Assembly (NCBI GenBank): GCA_001314715.1
Contig: LJSV01000012.1
Coordinates: 65,760-111,990 of the forward strand
DNA length: 46,231 nucleotides
Reading direction: 5' to 3'
Source: Rhodobacteraceae bacterium HLUCCA12
GTDB lineage: Bacteria > Pseudomonadota > Alphaproteobacteria > Rhodobacterales > Rhodobacteraceae
A program made the translations under genes and the position numbers. Shown here piece by piece: positions 33,886-43,226 of this stretch (position 1 is its first letter; every line of letters begins with the position of its first letter). The notes under the pieces were generated by a model. The model was not told the origin of the DNA and did no database searches. It worked only from the letters and a program-made list of their open reading frames with translations.

Positions 33886-35901
33886 GTGGCAGCGCGTTTT
33901 TGGCGTTCCTCTCGCAGTGGCATCACGGTGCCGGCGCTCTTTTTTTGTGCGATTGTCGGGGTGTGGCTCGCACCGTTCGGCAGGGTCCACGCAGCCCCCT
34001 TTGCGGCGGTGGTCATGGATGCCCGGACCGGGCAGATCCTGCATGCGACCAATCAGGATACTCGTTTGCATCCCGCATCGCTGACCAAGATGATGACGCT
34101 CTACGTCACCTTCGAGGCGATCCAGAACGGCGAGATTTCGCTGGATACCGAGGTGCTTGTGTCGCGTCGCGCCGCAACCGAGGTGCCGTCGCGACTGGGC
34201 CTGCGCGAGGGGCAGCGGATCAGGTTGCGCTACCTGATCCGTGCCGCGGCGATCCGGTCGGGCAACGATGCCGCGACCGCCATCGCCGAGGCCATCGGCG
34301 GATCGGTCGAGGGGTTCGCGGCGCGAATGAACCGCACCGCGGCTGCCATCGGCATGCGCAACACGACCTTTCGCAATGCGCATGGCCTGACCGAAGCCGG
34401 GCATATGTCCACCGCCCGCGACATGAGCATTCTGGGCCGTCAACTCTTTTTCGATTTTCCGCAATACTACAATCTCTTCTCGCGTCGCAGCGAACATGCC
34501 GGTATCGCCCGTGTGCGCAACACGAACACGCGGTTCCTGGACTCCTATCCCGGCGCGGACGGAATCAAGACCGGTTTCACCAATGCCGCCGGCTATAACC
34601 TGACCGCAATGGCCGAGCGAAATGGCGTGCGCGTTCTGGCCACTGTCTTTGGTGGCCGGTCGGTCATTCATCGCCACCAGCAGGTGGTCGAACTGATGAA
34701 CCGCGGTTTTCGCGAGGCCCCGACGCGGGTTGCGCTGCGTCGGCCGCCACGGCCCGACTATGATGGCACCACGCAACTTGCCGGTGGACAATCCGAGGGA
34801 CGGGTGGTGCGGTATCAGACGGCACCGCAGCGCAGTCCGTTCCCGGCGCCGCGTCCGTTGCTGACGCCTGAACAGCCCTCTGATCAGCTTCTTGCCGCGT
34901 TGCAAAGCAACATCTCGTCGGTTCTGGCCGATGTCGCCGAACCGGCCGAACCCGAGGACGAGGGCGCAGAGGATGCCGGTGCGCTTGCCGGTGCGCTTGC
35001 AAGCTCGCCCTTGCCGCCGCAACGCCCCGGCGAGTCCGGCCAGGACCCGGCAGAGGCCGGATTGATTGCGGCGCGCGCGGTTGGCTTCGGAACGATCGAC
35101 CCGCAGGAATATCTGGAACTGACCGAGGGCGATGGCACCGTCACGCCGGAGGACGAGGAAATCGTCGAAACAGCGCTGAGCAGCGCGCCTCCGCGTGATC
35201 GCGGGGCGGCTGCCGACCCTGCCGACGCGCCCGGCGCCGATGATCCGACCCTGGATACTGAAGCCGCGATCATCAGCGCCATCGCGGAAAGCCTTCTCGA
35301 CGCGTCATCCATGCCCGTGTTGCCTCCGACCGAGGCACTATTGGCCGACATCGTGATCGAGGACGGGCTGGTCATCATCCCCGGTCTGCCGCCCATCGCG
35401 GTGGACACGGCCGCCCTGAGCCATCCCGACACTCCGATAACGCCCGTTTTCGCCGATGCCGAAGCGGTCCGCGCCACGCCTGAGCCCGCGGCTGGCACGC
35501 GGTCGGCGGACCGTGACGCGATGGACAGTGACGCGGTGGAGCCGGACACCGCGATCGGGACGGGTGGTGGCATCATGCTGACGGCCAGTGATACCGACAC
35601 GGCCGGTGACGCGCGCGGCGATACCGCGCCCTTGCCCGAGATCGTTACGCGGGTTTCGACCTCGGGCGGGCGTGTCTTCGGGGTTGAACTGGGCCACTAT
35701 CCCTCGCGTTTCGATGCCGAACGCACCTTGCTGCGCGTCGCCTTGTCCGAAAACGGCGCTTTGGGCACCGGCGTGCGCCGCGTCGCTCAGGAATCAGCCG
35801 GGTATGCCGCGGCGATCCACAGCCTGACCGAAGAACAGGCGGAGCTTGCCTGCCTGCGGCTGACAGCGCGGTCGCAGCCCTGCGAGGTGGTTCAGCCCTG
35901 A
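33886..35901 (+). CDS. D-alanyl-D-alanine carboxypeptidase with SPOR tail
   Basis: A 671-residue penicillin-binding-protein family serine peptidase that trims the terminal D-Ala of peptidoglycan stem peptides. An N-terminal signal or anchor (VPALFFCAIVGVWLAPFG) precedes the peptidase with SLTK (S65, K68), SGN (125-127) and KTG (228-230). A roughly 300-residue low-complexity linker rich in Pro, Glu, Asp and Ala follows, then a C-terminal SPOR-like domain (GRVFGVELGHYPSRFDAERT onward) that should bind denuded glycan at the septum. It starts with GTG 33886. Its end overlaps the convergent methyltransferase gene by 10 bp. Confidence 0.92.
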   Translation: MAARFWRSSRSGITVPALFFCAIVGVWLAPFGRVHAAPFAAVVMDARTGQILHATNQDTRLHPASLTKMMTLYVTFEAIQNGEISLDTEVLVSRRAATEVPSRLGLREGQRIRLRYLIRAAAIRSGNDAATAIAEAIGGSVEGFAARMNRTAAAIGMRNTTFRNAHGLTEAGHMSTARDMSILGRQLFFDFPQYYNLFSRRSEHAGIARVRNTNTRFLDSYPGADGIKTGFTNAAGYNLTAMAERNGVRVLATVFGGRSVIHRHQQVVELMNRGFREAPTRVALRRPPRPDYDGTTQLAGGQSEGRVVRYQTAPQRSPFPAPRPLLTPEQPSDQLLAALQSNISSVLADVAEPAEPEDEGAEDAGALAGALASSPLPPQRPGESGQDPAEAGLIAARAVGFGTIDPQEYLELTEGDGTVTPEDEEIVETALSSAPPRDRGAAADPADAPGADDPTLDTEAAIISAIAESLLDASSMPVLPPTEALLADIVIEDGLVIIPGLPPIAVDTAALSHPDTPITPVFADAEAVRATPEPAAGTRSADRDAMDSDAVEPDTAIGTGGGIMLTASDTDTAGDARGDTAPLPEIVTRVSTSGGRVFGVELGHYPSRFDAERTLLRVALSENGALGTGVRRVAQESAGYAAAIHSLTEEQAELACLRLTARSQPCEVVQP

Positions 35902-36890
35902 TCCAGGTTCGGTTCTGCTGCCCGATCACGCGTGCATATGATCCGGACTGAGTCGTATTTGCGCGCATTGCGGGCAAATGCCGTCGTGACCAGCAGTCGC
36001 AGCGCGCGCCAGGTGTGGCGGCGGAGGTCGGCCGTTTGCGCGGTCCGGCCCTGCAAGATCGCGTCGATCCGGGCCTCATCGGCGATCCAGTCGGGCAGGA
36101 ACTGACGCGTGTAGCCGTCATAATCACAACGAGTGACCCGAAGGTTCGCGCGGGCGGCAAAGGCACGCAGGCTGGATTCGGTGAAAAAGTTCAGATGCCT
36201 CGGCACATCGAGCCAGCGCCAGAACGCGCCGGCCTGCGTCAGCCCCTGCGCGGCATTGTTCGGAACCTCGATCACCATCATCCCGCCGGGACTCAACAGC
36301 GAAGCCGCCTTTTCCAGCGCCAGACCGGGATCGGCGCAATGTTCCAGAACATGCATGAACAGGATCGCATCGAAGCGCCGCTGCGCGACCTCTGGCGGCA
36401 ACGCCTCGGCCGTGCCGGGCAGCACGGTGAGGCCCCTTTCTGCCGCGCGCGCGCGCGCCTTGGGATCGGGTTCGACCCCCACCGTTTCCGTCACGAACGG
36501 GCGCAGGCTTCGCAACCGATCCCCGTGACCACATCCGATTTCCAGCACCGCGCCCCTTGGCAACACCCGGCGCCAGAATTCCGTGTCGGCGGGTTTCCCG
36601 CGATCCAGCCGCCAGGCAAGGGCGACAATAAGCCGCGTGAACAGTCCCATGCGCGGGACGGGGGCCGTGGTTTCATGGGTGTAATAGGCATCCAGATCAT
36701 AGAACTGCGCGATCTCGGGCGGGGTCGGGCGCGGGTGGACTTGCCCGAACCGGGCACCATCGCTCCACCACAGCGACCATGCCTGCGCGACGTCAGGACG
36801 CCGCCAGTCGCGCGAAACATGCAACCAGCGACGCATTTCGTCACCGCTCAACGGGCAAAGGGGGGCGCGCCGGTCTTCGTCAGGCGACAT
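35892..36890 (-). CDS. Class I SAM-dependent methyltransferase
   Basis: A 332-residue protein with a Methyltransf_23-type core: SAM loop VLEIGCGHGDRL, acidic residue after VGVEPDPK, AILFMHVLEHCADP and GGMMVIEVPNN, FTESSLRAFA. The first 90 residues (CPLSGDEMRRWLHVSRDW, AQFYDLDAYY) resemble the N-terminus of methyltransferases acting in surface-glycan or nucleotide-sugar pathways. ATG 36890 was chosen over 36926. Substrate unknown. Convergent overlap with the carboxypeptidase gene; divergent from hemC, 146 bp away. Confidence 0.83.
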   Translation of the reverse strand: MSPDEDRRAPLCPLSGDEMRRWLHVSRDWRRPDVAQAWSLWWSDGARFGQVHPRPTPPEIAQFYDLDAYYTHETTAPVPRMGLFTRLIVALAWRLDRGKPADTEFWRRVLPRGAVLEIGCGHGDRLRSLRPFVTETVGVEPDPKARARAAERGLTVLPGTAEALPPEVAQRRFDAILFMHVLEHCADPGLALEKAASLLSPGGMMVIEVPNNAAQGLTQAGAFWRWLDVPRHLNFFTESSLRAFAARANLRVTRCDYDGYTRQFLPDWIADEARIDAILQGRTAQTADLRRHTWRALRLLVTTAFARNARKYDSVRIICTRDRAAEPNLDQG

Positions 36891-37036
36891 GGATGCAACC
36901 TCGGGTGGTCTGGCTTGCAGGCACAACTATCCACCGTCGCAGGGGAAGTGCAATCGGTTTCCGAGATCATGGTTTGTCACGGCCAAAGGTCGCGCAAACC
37001 GTTGCCAGCCCAGCATTGCTTGGCTATGCAGACGCC

Positions 37037-37987
37037 ATGAGCGTGACCCTTCCCAACCCCGCCCAACCGCTGAAGATCGGCACTCGCGGTTCGCCGCTTG
37101 CGCTGGCGCAGGCACATGAAACCCGCGACCGGTTGATGGCGGCCTTCGATCTGCCGGTCGATGCCTTCGAAATCGTCGTGATCAAGACGACCGGCGACCG
37201 CATCACGGATCGGCCACTGAAGGACATCGGCGGCAAGGGCCTTTTCACCCGCGAGATCGAGGCGATGCTGCTTTCCGGCGGGATCGACATCGCCGTGCAT
37301 TCCATGAAGGACATGCCGGTTCTTCAGCCCGAAGGGCTGGTGCTGGATTGCTATCTTCCGCGCGAGGATGAGCGCGACGCGTTTGTCGCGCAGGGTCTTT
37401 CGGGGATCGAGGCGTTGCAGCCGGGCCAGGTCGTCGGCACGTCCAGCCTGCGTCGGCGCGCGCAGATCCTGCATCGCCGCCGGGATCTGCGGGTGGTTGA
37501 ATTTCGCGGCAATGTGCAGACCCGTCTGCGCAAACTGTCCGAGGGTGTGGCCGATTGCACATTTCTGGCGATGGCGGGGCTTAACCGGCTGGGCATGCCC
37601 CAGATCGCCTCAGCGGCCGTTGCGCCCGAAACCATGTTGCCTGCCGTTGCCCAGGGGGCGATCGGCGTCGAACGGCGCGAGGGCGACACGCACACCGAGG
37701 CCATGCTGGCGGCGATCCATGATGCGCCGACCGCGCAGCGAATGGCGGCAGAGCGCGCCTATCTGGCCACGCTGGACGGCTCATGCGAAACGCCGATCGC
37801 GGGCCTGGCCCTGCTTGAGGGCGATCGGCTGTGGTTGCGCGGCGAGATCTTGCGCCCTGACGGGTCGGAATGCCTGGCTGCCGAGGGACGCGCCGCGATC
37901 AGTGATGGCGCCGCGCTGGGCGAGGACATCGCGCGCGATCTCCTGTCCCGCGCCCCGCAAGGGTTCTTTGACTGGCGAACCGGCTGA
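37037..37987 (+). CDS. hemC: Hydroxymethylbilane synthase (porphobilinogen deaminase)
   Basis: HemC polymerises four porphobilinogens to hydroxymethylbilane in heme and chlorophyll synthesis. The 316-residue protein has KIGTRGSPLALAQA, IVVIKTTGDRI, the KDIGGKGLFTREIE loop, AVHSMKDMP, GTSSLRRRAQ, and C250 in DGSCETPIAG, which carries the dipyrromethane cofactor. ATG 37037 (MSVTLPNPAQP) was chosen on the family N-terminus. No hemD or hemE gene is adjacent. Confidence 0.97.
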   Translation: MSVTLPNPAQPLKIGTRGSPLALAQAHETRDRLMAAFDLPVDAFEIVVIKTTGDRITDRPLKDIGGKGLFTREIEAMLLSGGIDIAVHSMKDMPVLQPEGLVLDCYLPREDERDAFVAQGLSGIEALQPGQVVGTSSLRRRAQILHRRRDLRVVEFRGNVQTRLRKLSEGVADCTFLAMAGLNRLGMPQIASAAVAPETMLPAVAQGAIGVERREGDTHTEAMLAAIHDAPTAQRMAAERAYLATLDGSCETPIAGLALLEGDRLWLRGEILRPDGSECLAAEGRAAISDGAALGEDIARDLLSRAPQGFFDWRTG

Positions 37988-38057
37988 GCACGGATTTCTG
38001 CAAGGGCCGGCGCCTGTCGTTCGCGGCGCGGTCGTGCTTTGGTTGGAAAATGTCGCT

Positions 38058-39110
38058 TCAGCCCAGATGGGCCGCGATCGCGTCGGCCAGGCGTTCGCGT
38101 GCGTCCGCGTCCAGTGTCGTGGTCTCGAACGTGGTCAAACGGTCCGAACCCCATCGGCCACGGGCGCGGGCATAGCGCGGGTCGTAGTGATGATCCATCA
38201 GTGCTGCGGCCAGCGATTCGAATGCGCCCTCGTCGGCCAGCGCGTGCCATGCGGCGATCCGCTCGCGCGAATGAAACGCCGCAAGCGCCGCGATCGGCTC
38301 ATGCAACCGTGCCGGGTCGCCGGTCAGATCGGCATAGGCCTGTGCCAGCCAGCGGGCGCGCGCGTCCAGCGGCGCCTCGATCATTAGGCGGGGGGCGCGC
38401 TGCATCGCGTGCCACAACGCGGGCGGCAGACGCAGGGCGCCGATGCGGTTGGATTCGGCCTCGACCAGCACCGGGCGCACCGGGTCCAGCCGCGTCATCG
38501 CCATGGCCAGCGCGCTTTCGAATCCCTTCTGGCTGGGCTGCACCGCGCCCGGTTCCAGACCGAACAGCGATCCGCGGTGCCGTGCCAGCCCTTCGAGGTC
38601 GATCACTTGCACGCCGTGCCGGGCCACGGCGTGCAGGATCGCGGTCTTGGCGGTGCCGGTATTGCCGTCCAGCACCATCAGCGGCGCCGGAAACGGATCG
38701 TCATAAAGCGCGCGCGACACCAGTCGGCGATAGCTGCGCCAGCCCCCTGCGACGATGCCGACCTGCCAGCCGATCTGGCCCAGGATCAGCGCGAACGCGG
38801 CTGATCGCTGCCCGCCGCGCCAGCAATAGACAAGCGGGCGGTAGTCGGCGGGTTTGTCGGCCAGATACCCTTGCAAGTGGCGCGATGCATTACGCGCGAT
38901 CAGCGCCGCGCCCATCCGGCGCGCCAGAAAACGGCTTTCGCGGGTATAGACCGTGCCGACGCGGGCGCGCTCGTCATCGTCCAGAACTGGCAGGTTGACG
39001 GCACCGGGGATGTGATCCTCGTCGTATTCCGACGGCGCACGCACATCGATCACATCGTCAAAGTCAAGGTGGTTCAGCGCATCCAGCGTGTTCAGGGTCA
39101 GTCGTTGCAT
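38058..39110 (-). CDS. mnmH: tRNA 2-selenouridine synthase
   Basis: MnmH (SelU, YbbB) replaces the 2-thio group of wobble uridine in tRNAs for Lys, Glu and Gln with selenium from selenophosphate. The 350 residues comprise an N-terminal rhodanese domain with DVRAPSEYDEDHIPGA and active-site C96 in VYCWRGGQRS, then a P-loop domain with GNTGTAKT (149-156). The last glycine of the usual GxxxxGKT is alanine here. Selenophosphate would come from the selD fusion encoded about 4 kb downstream in the window. Convergent with hemC. Confidence 0.94.
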   Translation of the reverse strand: MQRLTLNTLDALNHLDFDDVIDVRAPSEYDEDHIPGAVNLPVLDDDERARVGTVYTRESRFLARRMGAALIARNASRHLQGYLADKPADYRPLVYCWRGGQRSAAFALILGQIGWQVGIVAGGWRSYRRLVSRALYDDPFPAPLMVLDGNTGTAKTAILHAVARHGVQVIDLEGLARHRGSLFGLEPGAVQPSQKGFESALAMAMTRLDPVRPVLVEAESNRIGALRLPPALWHAMQRAPRLMIEAPLDARARWLAQAYADLTGDPARLHEPIAALAAFHSRERIAAWHALADEGAFESLAAALMDHHYDPRYARARGRWGSDRLTTFETTTLDADARERLADAIAAHLG

Positions 39111-39217
39111 GAACAGCCCTTACCCCGTTCCCGCACCGGCCGGAAAGAGGGCAATCGTCCGATTCACCGGCACAGGATGACCATCAAGTGCATGCCGGTG
39201 CCCCCATCCCCGCCGGT

Positions 39218-41752
39218 TCATTCCTGCGCGCGCAGGATATGCGCGGGGCGCGCGGCCAGCGGGCGCAACGCAAAGACAAGGCCCGCCAGCAGCGTCGCGG
39301 TGACGCCGCCCGCGACGATGATCAGCGCCGAGACCGGCTCGAACCGATAGGACAGCTCCATCACCCGCGTCAGGATAAGCCAGGCCGACAGGGCGCCCGC
39401 CCCGATGGCCACGCTGCCGGCCGCTGCCCCCATCAGTGCCGAGCGCAGCGCAAAGCTGAGCAGGATGCGCGCGCGTGTCGCACCGATCGTTTTCAGCACC
39501 GCGGCCTCGAAGATCCGCGCGCGCTCGCCCGCCGCGGCAGCACCGATCAGAACCGCAAAGCCCGTCAGCAGCGTGGCCATGGCGGCGTAGGAGGTCGCCG
39601 CGGCCAGCGCGGTCAGGGCTTCGGACACGCGGTCAACCGCCTCGCGCACGCGAATTGCGGTCACGTTGGGAAATGCCTCGGCCATATCGCGCAGGATGTC
39701 GGCCTCGCCGTCCGGGCCGGTTTGGACGGTGGCGATATGCGTGTGCGGCGCCCCGGCAAGGGCATTGGCATTGAAGGTCATCACAAAGCCGATGCCCCCG
39801 GTTCGAAAATCCAGCGCGCGGAAGTTGGCGATCGTGCCGGTGATGTCGCGGCCCATCACGTTGACCGTGATCCGGTCGCCGAGTTCAAGGCCGAGTTCCG
39901 CGCCCTCTTCCTCGCTGAAGCTGATCAGCGGCGGGCCGTCGTAATCGTTCGGCCACCATTCGCCCTCGACCAGGTTGGTGCCATCGGGCATCGCGTCGGC
40001 ATAGGTGATCCCGCGATCGCCACGCAGGACCCAGTGGTCGCCCCATTCGCGCGCGGGCCGGTCGTTGATGGCCGAGACGATGCCGCGCAACTGCGGGGCG
40101 GTGTCGACCTCGGACACGGCAGGATTGGCGCGCAGGCGGTCAAGGAAAGCGTCGCGTTGATCGTTCTGGATGTCGATGAAGAAATACGATGGCACCGACC
40201 GGGGCAGGTCGCGGGCAATGGCACTGCGCAGGTTCGTGTCGATCTGCCCGACCGTCGCCAGTACCGTCAGGCCCAGCCCCAGCGACAGCACCACAGCCAC
40301 CACGCCTTCGTGCGGGTTGCCGACTGCGCCGAGTGCCAGCCTGAGCGCGGTTCGCCCGCGCAGCGCCCGCAGCCGGGACAGCCGGCGGGCCAGGAACCGC
40401 AGCGCCAGCGCGGCCCCCGACAGCAGAACCAGCGCGCCAAGAATGCCCGCAGCCGTGCCGATGGCCAGTTGCCAGACCTCGGCAAACCAGGTTGCAGCCC
40501 CCACCAGCGCCCCGAGTGCCAGTACCATGGCCAGCAGATACCGAACGCGCGGCCAGCCGCGCGCCTGCGCGCCGATGCCGCGAAACAGCGCCGCCGCGTG
40601 CACCTGTTCAACACGCGCCAAAGGCCAGAGTGTGAACACCAGCGCGGTCAAGGCACCGTAAAGCGCCGCTTCGGCCAAGGGGGCAAGATGAATGCCCGCG
40701 GCAAAGGGCACCGGCAGAAACGCCGTGATCAGCGGTGCGGCCGCCAACGGAACCAACGCGCCCAGCAGCAGACCCGCTGCGATCCCGGCGCTGGTCAGAA
40801 CGCCGATTTGCAGGAAATAGGTGGCAAAGATGACCCGCCCCTCGGCGCCCAAGGTTTTCAGTGTGGCGATGACGGGGGTCTTGCCATCGAGATAGGCGCG
40901 CACGGCTGCCGATACCCCGACGCCGCCAACGGCGAGCCCTGCCAATCCCACCAGAATCAGAAACGCGCCGATGCGTTCGACAAACCGGGCGACGCCGGGT
41001 GCGCCACGGCCGGAATCGCGAAAGCGCACGCCGGCGCCCGCGAACCGATCCTCGACCGCGCTGCGCAGGCGGTCGATGCTGTCGCCCTCGCGCAGGGTCA
41101 CGCGATAGGCTACGTCGAACAGGGTGCCCGGCCCCAGAAGCTGCGATTGCTCCAGCGCCGTCGTCGCGACCAATGTGCGCGGGCCAACCCCGAATTGCGA
41201 GGTCACGCCGTCGGGTTCGTGGTCGAGATAGGCCATGAGCACGAATTCCTGCACCCCCAGCCGGAAACGATCGCCCGGTTCCAGGTCCAGGCGATCGGCA
41301 AGAATGCGCTCCATCGCGCCGCCCGGAAGTCCGTCGGCACCGTCCAGAATGGTGGTCACATCCATTGTCGGTTCGAACTCGGCCGCACCGACCAGCGGCC
41401 ATTGATCGTCGATTCCCTTGACCTGGGTCAGGGCACGTTCGGAACTGGCCCCTTCGCCGGCAACCGCCATCGACCGGAAATCGACAATTTCGGACACGGC
41501 GCCCGCCGCCTCGTCGATCCAGGCACGTTCATCCGGTTCGGCGAAACGGTAGGTAAAGCGCAACTCGGCATCCCCGCCAAGGATGGTCGCCCCCTCACGT
41601 TCAAGGCCCGCCTCGATCGCCGCCCGAACCGAGCCCACGGCGGCGATCGCACCGACCCCCAGCGCCAGGCACAACAGGAATATCCGAAAGCCCTGCAAGC
41701 CGCCACGCAACTCGCGCCGGGCCAGCCGCCAGGCAATGGCAAGCTGGCTCAT
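39218..41752 (-). CDS. ABC transporter permease, FtsX-like (YbbP family)
   Basis: An 844-residue MacB/FtsX-type permease. It has an N-terminal membrane segment (IFLLCLALGVGAIAAVGSV), a periplasmic domain, a first set of segments (LILVGLAGLAVGGVGVSAAVRAYLDGK), a second group in the middle, another periplasmic domain, and C-terminal segments (SYAAMATLLTGFAVLIGAAAAGER, then VKTIGATRAR-like AVLKTIGATRARILL). These pump or extract substrates from the membrane rather than importing them. The start overlaps the ATPase gene stop by 4 bp (ATGA). E. coli YbbP is the closest named relative; substrate is unknown. Confidence 0.9.
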   Translation of the reverse strand: MSQLAIAWRLARRELRGGLQGFRIFLLCLALGVGAIAAVGSVRAAIEAGLEREGATILGGDAELRFTYRFAEPDERAWIDEAAGAVSEIVDFRSMAVAGEGASSERALTQVKGIDDQWPLVGAAEFEPTMDVTTILDGADGLPGGAMERILADRLDLEPGDRFRLGVQEFVLMAYLDHEPDGVTSQFGVGPRTLVATTALEQSQLLGPGTLFDVAYRVTLREGDSIDRLRSAVEDRFAGAGVRFRDSGRGAPGVARFVERIGAFLILVGLAGLAVGGVGVSAAVRAYLDGKTPVIATLKTLGAEGRVIFATYFLQIGVLTSAGIAAGLLLGALVPLAAAPLITAFLPVPFAAGIHLAPLAEAALYGALTALVFTLWPLARVEQVHAAALFRGIGAQARGWPRVRYLLAMVLALGALVGAATWFAEVWQLAIGTAAGILGALVLLSGAALALRFLARRLSRLRALRGRTALRLALGAVGNPHEGVVAVVLSLGLGLTVLATVGQIDTNLRSAIARDLPRSVPSYFFIDIQNDQRDAFLDRLRANPAVSEVDTAPQLRGIVSAINDRPAREWGDHWVLRGDRGITYADAMPDGTNLVEGEWWPNDYDGPPLISFSEEEGAELGLELGDRITVNVMGRDITGTIANFRALDFRTGGIGFVMTFNANALAGAPHTHIATVQTGPDGEADILRDMAEAFPNVTAIRVREAVDRVSEALTALAAATSYAAMATLLTGFAVLIGAAAAGERARIFEAAVLKTIGATRARILLSFALRSALMGAAAGSVAIGAGALSAWLILTRVMELSYRFEPVSALIIVAGGVTATLLAGLVFALRPLAARPAHILRAQE

Positions 41753-42450
41753 TGTGCGGCCTCTTGCGCGCGCCGGTCTTCGCCGGCGATCTGACCGTCG
41801 CGCAGCCGGATCACGCGATCGCAGCGTGCGGCCAGTTCGGGCGCATGCGTGACCAGAACCAGCGTGGCGCCGTGGCGGTCGCGCAGTCCCAGCAGAAGGT
41901 CCATGATCGCCTTGCCGGTGGTTTCGTCCAGGTTTCCGGTGGGTTCGTCGGCCAGCAGGATCGCCGGGCGCGGCGCGGCGGCGCGGGCCAGTGCCACGCG
42001 CTGTTGTTCGCCCCCCGACATCTGAGCCGGATAGTGATGCACCCGTTCGCCCAGACCCACCGCGCGCAATTCCGCTTCGGCGCGTTCGAATGCGTCGGGT
42101 CGACCGGCCAGTTCCAGCGGTGTTGCAACGTTTTCAAGTGCGGTCATGGTGGGGATCAGGTGGAAAGATTGGAACACCACCCCCATATTCCCCCTGCGAA
42201 AGCGTGCCAGCGCATCCTCGTTCAGCGCGGTCAAGTCATGGCCGAGGGCGCGCACCTCGCCTGCCGTGGCGCGTTCCAGACCGCCCATCAGCATAAGGAG
42301 CGACGATTTGCCCGAACCCGAAGGCCCCACCAGCGCCAGCGTTTCGCCTTGGGCGATATCCAGTGATATATCGCGCAGGATGCGGACCGGACCCGCATTG
42401 CCTTGCAAGGTCAAGGCGACGTCGCGCAACGAAAGAACAGGATCGGTCAT
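41749..42450 (-). CDS. ABC transporter ATP-binding protein (YbbA/LolD-like)
   Basis: A 233-residue ATPase pairing with the permease just downstream. It has Walker A GPSGSGKSS, Q-loop VFQSFHL, signature MSGGEQQRVALARA, Walker B AILLADEPTGNLDE and H-loop VTHAPEL, all typical of the MacB/LolD/YbbA class. ATG 42450 is the family start (MTDPVLSLRDV). Its start codon overlaps the divergent arylesterase start codon within CATG, so its ribosome site (GAGGACC) lies inside the arylesterase coding region. Confidence 0.94.
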   Translation of the reverse strand: MTDPVLSLRDVALTLQGNAGPVRILRDISLDIAQGETLALVGPSGSGKSSLLMLMGGLERATAGEVRALGHDLTALNEDALARFRRGNMGVVFQSFHLIPTMTALENVATPLELAGRPDAFERAEAELRAVGLGERVHHYPAQMSGGEQQRVALARAAAPRPAILLADEPTGNLDETTGKAIMDLLLGLRDRHGATLVLVTHAPELAARCDRVIRLRDGQIAGEDRRAQEAAQ

Positions 42451-43174
42451 GCAAATGGTCCTCAAAATCAGGCTTCTCCTGCCATATGGGTGTGCCCGCG
42501 TCGCTGGCAAGCTGCGATGCGTTCTGGCAGGCATGATTTTCACGCTTGCCACCGCCGTTTCCGTCGCTGCGGACGAGGGTCAGACGCTGAGACTGGCCGC
42601 ACTTGGCGATTCGCTGACACAGGGCTACGGTCTGCCGCAGGACGCCGGGCTGGTGCCGCAACTGCAAGACTGGTTGCAGGCACAGGGCCATGATGTCGAG
42701 GTTCTGAACGCCGGGGTCAGCGGGGATACCACGGCGGGCGGATTGTCGCGCCTGGACTGGACCTTGGCCGACGAACCCGATGCGATGATGGTTGTGCTGG
42801 GCGGAAACGACCTGTTGCGTGGCATCGATCCAGCGATCAGCCGTGAAAACCTGGATGCGATCCTGAAACGGCTTGCGGATGAGGGCGTGCCCGCCTTGCT
42901 GGTCGGGATGCCCGCGCCGGGCAATTTCGGGCCTGACTTCCGCGACGATTTTGCCGCGATCTATCCCGAACTGGCGCGTGAATACGATGTGCCGCTCTAT
43001 CCCAACCTGCTTGCGCCGATCACCGACCGCCACGACTCCGGCGCGCGGGTCGAGGGGTTGATGCAGGACGACCGGATTCACCCCAATGCCGAGGGCGTGG
43101 AACAGATCGTCGAGGCGCTTGGCCCGGTGGTCGCAAGGTTCCTCGATGCGCTTGGCGAGGATGGCGGTGCCTGA
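42449..43174 (+). CDS. TesA-like arylesterase/thioesterase (SGNH hydrolase)
   Basis: A 241-residue SGNH/GDSL hydrolase, probably exported: an N-terminal hydrophobic stretch (MIFTLATAVSVAADEG, cleavage near residue 41) precedes block I GDSLTQGYG (S55), block II NAGVSGDTTAGG, block III GGND (N120) and block V DRIHPN (D208, H211). E. coli TesA, encoded next to ybbA, is a periplasmic thioesterase/lysophospholipase. Start at ATG 42449; ATG 42455 is possible. Divergent from the ABC ATPase gene with overlapping start codons. Convergent with selD. Confidence 0.91.
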   Translation: MQMVLKIRLLLPYGCARVAGKLRCVLAGMIFTLATAVSVAADEGQTLRLAALGDSLTQGYGLPQDAGLVPQLQDWLQAQGHDVEVLNAGVSGDTTAGGLSRLDWTLADEPDAMMVVLGGNDLLRGIDPAISRENLDAILKRLADEGVPALLVGMPAPGNFGPDFRDDFAAIYPELAREYDVPLYPNLLAPITDRHDSGARVEGLMQDDRIHPNAEGVEQIVEALGPVVARFLDALGEDGGA

Positions 43175-43226
43175 GCGCGGCCTGGTTGTTACGGCGCACG
43201 GTTGGATGACGGGCTGGCCGACCGGA

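Noticed and set aside
39188-41794. An 868-codon open frame on the plus strand
   Set aside because: Antisense shadow of the YbbP-like permease gene, with the same low-complexity Gln/Arg/His-rich composition.
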